DNA of 36,226 nucleotides from an uncultured Chloroflexota bacterium (GTDB taxonomy: Bacteria; Chloroflexota; Anaerolineae; Anaerolineales; Anaerolineaceae), in assembly GCA_902774215.1 (NCBI GenBank), contig CACYHU010000019.1, forward strand, positions 1-36,226. Direction: 5' to 3'. Positions 30,273 through 36,226 of the stretch are shown piece by piece. The position numbers were made by a program, and so were the translations under genes. The number at the start of each line of letters is the position of its first letter. The first letter of the stretch is position 1. The notes under the pieces are model-generated. The model made no database searches. It was not told the origin of the DNA and was given only the letters and a program-made list of their open reading frames with translations.

Positions 30273-31502
30273 TCAGCTGTGAATTTGCTTCTGTGCTGAC
30301 TCGATCGCTTCGATCCGCTGGCTGAGCGTCGGGTGGGAATATGTCAGTTTTACGAGCAGCGGATCCGGCGCGAGGTCACCGAAGTTTTCACGCGTCAGTT
30401 TTTTCAGTCCGCTGATGAGTGCCGCGCCGTATCCTTCCTGAACTGCCTGCCGGTCCGCGCGGTATTCCGCTTTGCGGGAATACGCGTTCACCAACAGCGA
30501 AAAGAGCGGTGAGAACAGGGCAAATTCAAAGCCGATGAGAGCAAAGGCAAAACCGTAGTTGATACCGTCAAAGCCGAAGCTTGTGAAAATCTCCGGAGTG
30601 CGGAGCGTCAGCCAGGCAAGGACTGCCATCAGGAACATCTGGATCGTCGAAAAGATTTGATTTTTCAGCGTATCCTTATGCAGACCGTGTCCCATCTCAT
30701 GGGCAAATACAGCGCAGATTTCGTCTGTCGTCATCTGTGCTGTCAGAGTATCATACAGCACGATGGTCTTCATTTTCCCGAAACCGGTAAAATAGGCGTT
30801 CGATTTGGTAGAACGGCGGGATGCGTCCATCACCTGTATCGCACGGACCTTGTAGCCGTGTTTTTCCAGCAGGCCGGTGAGTCTGTCTTTCAGTTCACCA
30901 TCCTCCAGCGGGGTGAATTTGTTGAATATCTTTGTGAGGACCGGTGAAAGGAAGGAAATCCCCAGAACCAGCAGCGTCATCACCGCGGTGAATGCCGCGA
31001 TCATCCAGTCTCCCAGCGTTTTGTGGACCCACATCAGGATCAGCCCGATCAGGATCATCATGGCGAGGGAGATGAGTGTCTCTTTCAAAGTGTCGAGCCA
31101 GAAAGTTTTTTTATCCGTGCGGTTGAAGCCGTATTTTTCCTCGATGACCATTGTGTCGTACCAGGAAATCGGCAGCAGCAGAAGGTCTGTCAGTGTTGAA
31201 AGCAGGAAGACCGAAAGCATCTGCAGAAAATCTGTTTTTGGGAAAAAACGTGCAAAGGCCGGATAGGCATTGGAAATGATCAGCACCAGACTGATAATAA
31301 ATGAGGCCGTCTGGCTGATAAAACTCAGCCGGCGGTTTTCCGCGTGATACGCGCGCCATTTTTTATAGGTTTCAGGGTCGTAAACGTCAGAAACATTCGC
31401 AGGTACCGGGTTGTCTGCCGACCTGCGCTCCAGTATTTCCAGAAGGATCCCATACAGATAAGTGATGACGATGATCAGAATGCCGAGAAGTTTGTAATTC
31501 AT
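30273..31502 (-). CDS. M48-family zinc metallopeptidase (Ste24/CAAX protease 1-like)
   Basis: A 409-aa integral membrane protease. The zinc motif HEMGH has His268, Glu269 and His272, and the third ligand is Glu346 in KAEYRAD. Upstream features typical of Ste24-type rather than short HtpX-type members are the EEKYGFNRTDKKTFWLDTLK segment and SNAYFTGFGKMKTIVLYDTL. About six to seven membrane segments surround the active site. Bacterial members act in membrane protein quality control; a prenyl-protein substrate is unlikely here. Start ATG 31502 has AAAGGATAAC upstream. It stands alone, convergent to brnQ and divergent from the HAD gene. Confidence 0.92.
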   Translation of the reverse strand: MNYKLLGILIIVITYLYGILLEILERRSADNPVPANVSDVYDPETYKKWRAYHAENRRLSFISQTASFIISLVLIISNAYPAFARFFPKTDFLQMLSVFLLSTLTDLLLLPISWYDTMVIEEKYGFNRTDKKTFWLDTLKETLISLAMMILIGLILMWVHKTLGDWMIAAFTAVMTLLVLGISFLSPVLTKIFNKFTPLEDGELKDRLTGLLEKHGYKVRAIQVMDASRRSTKSNAYFTGFGKMKTIVLYDTLTAQMTTDEICAVFAHEMGHGLHKDTLKNQIFSTIQMFLMAVLAWLTLRTPEIFTSFGFDGINYGFAFALIGFEFALFSPLFSLLVNAYSRKAEYRADRQAVQEGYGAALISGLKKLTRENFGDLAPDPLLVKLTYSHPTLSQRIEAIESAQKQIHS

Positions 31503-31739
31503 TTGTTGTTATCCTTTTATTTTTTATTATTATATCCGGGAATTCCTGTTTTATCAGGGAAGCCGGTTCGTATGAATAACAGGGTAAAATTAATGAGTAT
31601 ACAGACACTTACAGTAAGGACGGAATATAAGGTGATTTATACTTGATAAAAAACATGATAAATAAGGCGGAAAAAGATAGAACCTTAACAAATTTGTAAA
31701 TCTGTTTTTCGAAATTTTAATTAAGGCAAAAAGATAATT

Positions 31740-32561
31740 ATGAATAATTCCATTAAATTGATCGCTGTGGATATGGATGGTACGCTTTTACGGTCAGATA
31801 AGACTGTGGATCCACGTACGGCGGAGGATATTCAAACCGCGGCCGAACATGGGATCCATACCGTTTATTGTACAGGGCGGGGGCTGGCGGAGATGCAGGA
31901 TACCTTCCGGGTGCTTCCGATGATCCGCTGGGCTGTCTGCAACAGCGGCGGGGTGGTTTATGACCGCACCGGGGACAGGATCATATTTCGGAACGGAGTC
32001 GGTCAGCCCTATATACAGCAAATCGTCGAACTTGCCTCCCGATACCGTGCCATGCCTCATTTTCTGACCGACAGGGAGTCGGTCGTCAGCGCGGATGATA
32101 TAACGCACATGGCGGATTTCCATATGGGCATTTATCAGCCGATGTTTGAACAGATCACCCGCAGGGCGGCGGACATGACCATGGAAGCGGCGCTTCAGAC
32201 ATCTGTTGCAAAGATCAATATTTATTTCCGTTCCGCTGAAGACCGTCAGGCAGCCTTCGATACGCTGAAGCAGCTGCCGCTTCAGGTTTCTCTTTCGGAA
32301 AATACCACCCTGGAAATGACAGCGCCGGGGACCAATAAAGGCACCGGTCTGGAACGCCTGGCTGAACATCTGAGTCTCCCGTTGTCACAGATAGCCGCTG
32401 TCGGCGACAATTATAACGATGTTGAAATGCTGAAAACTGCGGGGCTTTCCTTTGCGATGGGTAATGCTATTGATGAGATCAAGTCAATGTGCGCTCATGT
32501 AACGGCGGATAATGACCATAACGGTGTTGGTGAAGCGATCCGGACGATTCTCGGGTTGTAA
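31740..32561 (+). CDS. HAD-superfamily Cof-type hydrolase
   Basis: A 273-aa phosphatase of the Cof/YidA subfamily with motif I AVDMDGTLLRSD (nucleophile Asp11, acid Asp13) and motif IV GDNYNDVEML (about residues 222-231), followed by AGLSFAMGNA. A type IIB cap domain lies between about 85 and 190. Members dephosphorylate sugar phosphates, nucleotides or cofactors; the specific substrate cannot be predicted. Shine-Dalgarno is weak (AAGGC). It is the first gene of a run with EamA and GNAT genes spaced by 25-37 nt. Confidence 0.92.
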   Translation: MNNSIKLIAVDMDGTLLRSDKTVDPRTAEDIQTAAEHGIHTVYCTGRGLAEMQDTFRVLPMIRWAVCNSGGVVYDRTGDRIIFRNGVGQPYIQQIVELASRYRAMPHFLTDRESVVSADDITHMADFHMGIYQPMFEQITRRAADMTMEAALQTSVAKINIYFRSAEDRQAAFDTLKQLPLQVSLSENTTLEMTAPGTNKGTGLERLAEHLSLPLSQIAAVGDNYNDVEMLKTAGLSFAMGNAIDEIKSMCAHVTADNDHNGVGEAIRTILGL

Positions 32562-32586
32562 GACGGACTTTCGTGAAAGAGCAGCT

Positions 32587-33441
32587 TTGAAAAAACGGTC
32601 CTTATTACTGGTTAATACTGCGGTCCTGCTGTTCGGTCTGGCGGGATTATTTGCCAGATGGATCCGGATGCCGGCACTTTCGATCACCTTTGGACGGGTG
32701 CTGTTTTCTTCGATAACGCTGGGTATTTTTATGCTGGTGCGCAAAGAAAGCTTCCGGGTCGCGGACAGAAAAGATGTGCTGAAGCTGATCTGTGCCGGGT
32801 TCATCCTTGCCCTGCACTGGTGGTCTTTTCTTGCCTCTGTCCAGCTCTCGACGGTAGCTGTCGGGACGATCACGTTTTCGTCTTTTCCCTTGTTTGTGAC
32901 CTTTCTTGAACCGCTGTTTTTTCATCAGAAACTGAAGCCACGCAGTGTTCTGCTGGCTGCCCTTATTTTAGCGGGTGTGATCATTACCGTCCCTGAGGTA
33001 TCTTTTGAAAATGATTACTTCGTCGGGATCCTTGTCGGTATGGTTTCTGCTCTGACATACGCGGTGCTTACGCTCCTGAACAGAGGATTTGTCAGGCGTT
33101 ACAGCGGTACACTGACTGCCTTTTATGAACAGACTGCGGCTGCGGTGGTGCTTCTTCCGCTGATCCTGAAGACCGGTTTCCATCCGGGGCCGTCTGATCT
33201 TGCACTGCTGCTCTTCCTGGGAATTGTCACGACTGCCGCTGCCCATACCATGTTCATCACCGCATTGAAAGATCTGCCGGCCTGGCTGGCAGGGATATGC
33301 TCTTCCATGGAAACGGTTTACGGGATCCTTTTTGCCATGCTCTTTTTGGGAGAGGTTCCGGGTTTTCGTGAAATTGTCGGTGCGGTTATTATTATCGGAT
33401 GTGTTCTCGCCGCTCAATTGACCGCGGATCAGGCTCAGTGA
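32587..33441 (+). CDS. DMT-superfamily EamA-domain transporter
   Basis: About 284 aa with ten predicted membrane segments and two EamA repeats: LLVNTAVLLFGLAGLFARW...FGRVLFSSITLG in the first half, and VGILVGMVSALTYAVLTLLNR...FYEQTAAAVVLLPLIL in the second. The EMxYG-like METVYGILFAMLFLGE is near the end. Exporter or importer of small metabolites, substrate unknown. No ATG fits. TTG 32587 (MKKRSLLLVN) is the likely start, with AAAGAG upstream; the frame extends further up into the HAD gene without homology. Confidence 0.85.
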   Translation: MKKRSLLLVNTAVLLFGLAGLFARWIRMPALSITFGRVLFSSITLGIFMLVRKESFRVADRKDVLKLICAGFILALHWWSFLASVQLSTVAVGTITFSSFPLFVTFLEPLFFHQKLKPRSVLLAALILAGVIITVPEVSFENDYFVGILVGMVSALTYAVLTLLNRGFVRRYSGTLTAFYEQTAAAVVLLPLILKTGFHPGPSDLALLLFLGIVTTAAAHTMFITALKDLPAWLAGICSSMETVYGILFAMLFLGEVPGFREIVGAVIIIGCVLAAQLTADQAQ

Positions 33442-33478
33442 TCAGCATGTTATAGAAATGACCGTCAGGAGATTTTTT

Positions 33479-33931
33479 ATGGAATACACAACGAGGCTTG
33501 TTACGATCGAAGATTATGATGAGATCTTTGCGTTATGGAACAGTACGGAACAGAGCCGCAGGGCTTTAAATCCTGTGGACGACAGCAGGGAGGGCATAGA
33601 AAGGTATCTGAAACGCAACCCGGGTACCTGTTTTGCCGCGGTATCGGAAGGACGGATCGTGGGTGTCATTCTGTCCGGGCATGACGGAAGGCGCGGGATC
33701 ATCCATCACATGTGTGTGCATCCTGCCTGCCGCCGCATGGGAATAGCTGCTCATCTTGTTTCCCTGGCAGAAGAGGCTTTGAAGAAAGAAGGTATTCACA
33801 AGGTTTTCGGGTTGGTTTTCATTGACAATGATGCTGCAAATGCTTTTTGGGAAAAGCAGGGATATTCCCTGAGAACAAATCTGAATTACCGCAATAAGAG
33901 TATGAATCAAATGATTCCTGCGGGAAAGTAA
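33479..33931 (+). CDS. GNAT-family N-acetyltransferase
   Basis: A 150-aa acetyltransferase with GNAT motif D/A: VGVILSGHDGRRGIIHHMCVHPACRRMGIAAHLVSLAEE (acetyl-CoA pyrophosphate loop RRMGIA), and motif B around FGLVFIDNDAANAFWEKQGY. Substrate unknown. Start ATG 33479 with AGGAG at 33467-33471; ATG 33458 in frame lies upstream of that site. Last gene of the HAD-EamA-GNAT run. Confidence 0.9.
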   Translation: MEYTTRLVTIEDYDEIFALWNSTEQSRRALNPVDDSREGIERYLKRNPGTCFAAVSEGRIVGVILSGHDGRRGIIHHMCVHPACRRMGIAAHLVSLAEEALKKEGIHKVFGLVFIDNDAANAFWEKQGYSLRTNLNYRNKSMNQMIPAGK

Positions 33932-33954
33932 AACGTTAATTATGCAGAATTGAG

Positions 33955-34051
33955 TATCTGTTCAGAACGGAGCACACGGAGATGGACATTTTGCTGAAGC
34001 GCAGCCCGCTCGAAAGACCTGTCACCTGTGCTGCCCGATTCTGAGCAGCTG
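33955..34051 (+). ncRNA. Family C candidate structured RNA, copy 2
   Basis: Aligns without gaps to copy 1. P1: CTGTTCAGA (33958-33966) pairs with TCTGAGCAG (34040-34048, one G:U). P2: GCACACGG region (33972-33979) pairs with CCTGTGCTGC (34026-34034) with the same bulged C. P3: GGACA (33984-33988) pairs with 34020-34025 with the same bulged A. P4: TTTGC-TGAA-GC. Conserved GCTCGAAAG segment. It ends 26 nt before the start codon of the broken HD-domain gene, close enough to include its Shine-Dalgarno in a switchable tail. Confidence 0.55.
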
Positions 34052-34076
34052 CGAATTTTGAAACGGGGGAATGATA

Positions 34077-34528
34077 ATGTTATATACTGAATTGACAACC
34101 AAAGCGATGAAGATCGCCTATGACCGGCATTCCGGTGCTAAAGATAAAGCCGGATTGCCTTATATTTTCCATCCCTACATCTGGCGGAACAGATGGGTGA
34201 TGATGAATATGCCATCTGTACAGCCCTTCTGCATGATGTTGTGGAAGATACAGAAATGAGTTTTGAAGACCTGGAGCGGGAAGGCTTTCCGGAAGAGGTC
34301 ATCACGGCGCTGAAATGTCTGACCCATGAAGATGGCGTTCGCTATCTTGGTGCATATATTGAAGGGATCAGGGCTAATCCGCTGGCACGGAAAGTGAAAC
34401 TCGCGGATCTGGAACATAATCTGGATCCCACGCGTCTCCCGCCGGTAAAAAATGAGTATGAAAAATCAAATCGCGAGAGGCAAGTAAAAAAATATCTCGC
34501 CGCGAAAGCGTTCCTCGAAGCCAAATAA
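34077..34528 (+). pseudogene. HD-domain (p)ppGpp hydrolase-like protein, broken by a 1-nt frameshift
   Basis: Residues MLYTELTTKAMKIAYDRHSGAKDKAGLPYIFHP are encoded in one frame from ATG 34077 (GGGGGA at 34065-34070). The protein then continues in the next frame as HLAEQMGDDEYAICTALLHDVVEDTEMSFEDL...VKLADLEHNLDPTRL. The join is at about 34175-34180, where TACATCTG lacks one C compared with an expected TAC-CAT-CTG. Together the halves make a complete small HD-domain protein of about 150 aa of the RelA/SpoT-hydrolase or MESH1-like type, with HP-x-H, HD and D metal ligands. As written neither half is functional. A recent mutation or a sequencing error are both possible because the rest is intact. 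Confidence 0.85.
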
Positions 34529-34593
34529 ATTAACCCGCATGACGATCCCGCCCGCCGCACGCTCCGCGCTTGCTGCGAAGCAGCAAAAACGCC

Positions 34594-34632
34594 GGAGGGC
34601 AATTTCCTGTTTTGTCAGGACTCTCCTTTTTT
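34594..34632 (+). terminator. Terminator after the HD-domain gene
   Basis: Nested arms GGAG...CTCC (34594-34597/34623-34626) and TCCTG...CAGGA (34605-34609/34616-34620) followed by TTTTTT. A separate hairpin TTGCTGC-GAA-GCAGCAA precedes it at about 34570-34586. Confidence 0.65.
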
Positions 34633-34640
34633 CAGCTTTA

Positions 34641-34762
34641 TGGAAACGCTGATTTATTCGGTCTGAGTCGAAAGTGACCTGTTTTCGCTGACTCATTTTG
34701 AGTCAGCAGAACAGGTTGCTTCAACTCACTCTCTGTGAAACAGCCAATGATCGGTTTTTCCA
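34641..34762. repeat. Family B palindromic repeat, copy 3 (full length)
   Basis: Outer arms TGGAAACGCTGAT and ATCGGTTTTTCCA; core GAGTCGAAAGTGACCTGTT against AACAGGTTGCTTCAACTC; inner stem GCTGACTCA-TTT-TGAGTCAGC. Lies between the HD gene and the ADP-ribosylglycohydrolase gene. Confidence 0.82.
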
Positions 34763-34853
34763 TGAATTTTACAATTGTCGCCCGGAAAGCGACCTTCTGG
34801 TTTTTATTTCCGCTATACTATGAATATCTTCAGAAAACAGGGAGGAAAAGAAA

Positions 34854-35657
34854 ATGTACGGAGCAATTTCAGGTGATATGATTGGCTGTCCTTATGAATT
34901 TGATGCAGGGGACAAGACAAAAAATTTCCCGCTTTTCATCAATGGTTCAAATTTTACGGATGATTCCGTGATGACTATAGCCGTGGCTGATGCATTAATG
35001 GACACACTCGGGCAGGATGATGAAACGGTTAAAGCAGCTCTGACAAGATCCATGCAGAATTGGGGACACAAGTATCCGGATGCCGGATATGGCGGTATGT
35101 TTTACCGCTGGCTGCTGGCAAAAGATCCGAAGCCTTACGGCAGTTTCGGAAACGGCTCGGCAATGCGTGTTTCCTCTGCAGGCTGGCTTTATGATACGTT
35201 GGAAGAAACGCGTCACATGGCAAAGCTGACGGCTGAGGTGACACACAATCATCCGGAAGGAATTAAAGGCGCGGAAGCCGCAGCTTCTGCCATATACATG
35301 GCGCGTACCGGACGCAGCAAGGAAGAGATCAAAGCTTATATCATTCGTGAATTTGGCTATGATCTGTCCAGAACCTGTGACGAGATCCGGCCAACCTATT
35401 ACCATATTGAAAGCTGTCAGAAGACCGTTCCGGAGGCCATCACGGCTTTCATGGAAGGGACTGATTTTGAAGATGTTATCCGCACTGCGGTCTCGCTCGG
35501 CGGTGACTGCGATACGCTCACCTGCATTGCCGGCGGGATGGCGGAAGCCTTCTACGGCATTCCGGATTTCATCAAAGAAGAATGCCGCCGCCGTCTTCCC
35601 GCGGACATGCTGATGGTCTGTGACCGCTTTGAAGCAGCAGTGAACGGTAAGAAGTAG
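34854..35657 (+). CDS. ADP-ribosylglycohydrolase (DraG-like) family protein
   Basis: A 267-aa protein with the two metal-binding motifs of the family: NFTDDSVMTIAVADAL (Thr35-Asp36-Asp37) near the N-terminus and SLGGDCDTLTCIAGGMAEAFYG (GGDxDT at about 216-221). In between lies the conserved FGNGSAMRVSSAGWLY and EVTHNHPEGIKGAEAAA. The all-helical fold removes ADP-ribose from proteins, nucleic acids or small molecules using two Mg2+. Whether it counters a toxin-like ADP-ribosyltransferase cannot be told; none is in the window. Strong GGGAGGAAAAG before ATG 34854. Family B repeats lie on both sides of the gene. Confidence 0.93.
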   Translation: MYGAISGDMIGCPYEFDAGDKTKNFPLFINGSNFTDDSVMTIAVADALMDTLGQDDETVKAALTRSMQNWGHKYPDAGYGGMFYRWLLAKDPKPYGSFGNGSAMRVSSAGWLYDTLEETRHMAKLTAEVTHNHPEGIKGAEAAASAIYMARTGRSKEEIKAYIIREFGYDLSRTCDEIRPTYYHIESCQKTVPEAITAFMEGTDFEDVIRTAVSLGGDCDTLTCIAGGMAEAFYGIPDFIKEECRRRLPADMLMVCDRFEAAVNGKK

Positions 35658-35676
35658 AAAGAAACACCAAAATCTT

Positions 35677-35738
35677 GAGTCAAAATGGCCTGTTTTCGCT
35701 GACTCAAAATGAGTCAGCAGAACAGGCCGCTTTGACTC
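35677..35738. repeat. Family B palindromic repeat, copy 4 (core only)
   Basis: Core arms GAGTCAAAATGGCCTGTT and AACAGGCCGCTTTGACTC with inner stem GCTGACTCA-AAA-TGAGTCAGC. Outer arms are missing. GGCCTG/CAGGCC replaces the GACCTG/CAGGTC pairing of copies 1 and 3. Confidence 0.82.
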
Positions 35739-35786
35739 ATTCTCTATTATAGTTGTATTTTTTTCGATGAATAAGTCAAAAGGTAG

Positions 35787-35959
35787 CCACCGCATTTTGC
35801 TGGTGAGTCAGAAAAAGAGCCAGATAACACAGCGGGGGTATGGGGGCTGCAAGCCCCCGGAAATCAGGCGCGGGCCGTGGCTTTCGCAAACACACGAACT
35901 TTCGATCCCGCGCCTTGCGAAGCATGCCCTCCGGAATGCAAAGTGAGCTCTTATAGCAG
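35787..35959 (+). repeat. Family A structured intergenic repeat, copy 4
   Basis: GC hairpin GGGGGCT-GCA-AGCCCCC (35842-35858) carries a T/A pair where copies 1 and 3 have C/G. Second stem AGGCGCGGG (35866-35874) with CCCGCGCCT (35907-35915). Same AAGAGC and GCTCTTATAGCAG ends. Lies between family B copy 4 and the gene starting at 36071. Confidence 0.88.
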
Positions 35960-36070
35960 AATAATTGCCTGGTTTATGTAAATCATTTAAAATATAAGTG
36001 ATGGCAGCAGTAAATATTATATTGAAGATGAAATGTTGGATAGTCATATTTAAATTTTTTGAGGTTTAGC

Positions 36071-36226
36071 ATGTTCGTTTTTTTCCTTTGTTTATCACTC
36101 ATTGTTTTTATATTCGGTCTCGTCAATGCGATCAGTCTGAAGCAGAGCGGCAAGATTCCCTGGCAGTCATTTTTATTGCTGCTGCTTCTCTTTACGGCTA
36201 TCGCCATGTGGCTTGCGGTCATGCCG
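36071..36226 (+). CDS. N-terminal fragment of a small membrane protein (cut by window end)
   Basis: Open from ATG 36071 to the window edge (52 codons), with GAGGT at 36061-36065 as Shine-Dalgarno. The peptide begins MFVFFLCLSLIVFIFGLVNA, a membrane helix, followed by a short KQSGK loop and a second helix (FLLLLLLFTAIAMWLAVM). Not recognised. The remainder is outside the window. Confidence 0.65.
   Translation, partial: MFVFFLCLSLIVFIFGLVNAISLKQSGKIPWQSFLLLLLLFTAIAMWLAVMP

Noticed and set aside
34534-34600. Possible fifth, decayed family A copy (GATCCCGC, TGCGAAGCA, CCGGAGGGCA fragments)
   Set aside because: Only scattered short matches in changed order; not enough to call a copy.
1-36226. 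CRISPR arrays, tRNA or rRNA genes, integrases, prophage genes
   Set aside because: No regularly spaced direct repeats, cloverleaf with CCA-type acceptor, rRNA stretches or recombinase motifs were found. The dispersed repeats are palindromic and widely spaced, unlike CRISPR.

Overview
The window looks like a chromosomal fragment from a plant-fibre-degrading Clostridia-type Firmicute, probably an uncultured gut or rumen lineage. This rests on strong purine-rich Shine-Dalgarno sites, MBG/Cna-B/MucBP surface modules, CUT1 sugar importers with a YesL (DUF624) partner, and an esterase whose closest recognisable relative is the Butyrivibrio feruloyl esterase Est1E. The taxonomic call is inference. 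No rRNA, tRNA, CRISPR array, transposase or phage gene was seen.

Layout. 1-1.9 kb: 3' end of a large repetitive surface protein. 2.1-6.1 kb: CUT1 sugar ABC importer (binding protein, two permeases, no ATPase) plus YesL; the binding-protein gene has a disrupted signal-peptide region. 6.1-12.1 kb (minus strand): LacI-type regulator, GH3 beta-glycosidase, a membrane GGDEF protein with two periplasmic-binding sensor domains, and a small membrane-anchored protein. 12.3-13.8 kb (minus): cysteine-rich HxlR regulator overlapping a radical SAM gene. 14.4-22.7 kb: xylose/monosaccharide block with xylulokinase, xylose isomerase and a CUT2 importer (ChvE-like binding protein, double ATPase, two tandem permeases). 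22.9-36.2 kb: mixed housekeeping and accessory genes: esterase, NAD(P)HX epimerase, Ogt, OYE-type flavin reductase, beta-carbonic anhydrase, feruloyl esterase, BrnQ, Ste24-like protease, HAD phosphatase, EamA transporter, GNAT, a frameshifted HD hydrolase and an ADP-ribosylglycohydrolase.

How the genes work together. The Est1E-like esterase would release hydroxycinnamates from arabinoxylan. The GH3 enzyme would trim oligosaccharides, and the CUT1 and CUT2 importers would bring in oligo- and monosaccharides. XylA and XylB then feed xylulose-5-phosphate to the pentose phosphate pathway. A 14-bp palindromic box (CGTGC-N4-GCACG) occurs exactly in front of the CUT1 operon and, on the other strand, in front of xylA, with a degenerate third copy also upstream of xylA. 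This ties the two loci into one likely regulon.

The most unusual content is intergenic. Three families of structured sequence recur between genes. Family A is about 173 bp, four copies, with compensatory changes in two hairpins. Family B is a long palindrome of about 60-120 bp, four copies, with compensatory changes. Family C is about 100 nt, two diverged copies about 72% identical without gaps, sharing a P1/P2/P3 fold with bulges at the same positions and compensatory changes. Family C is the best candidate for an undescribed structured RNA; A and B look more like mobile, MITE-like or REP-like palindromes.
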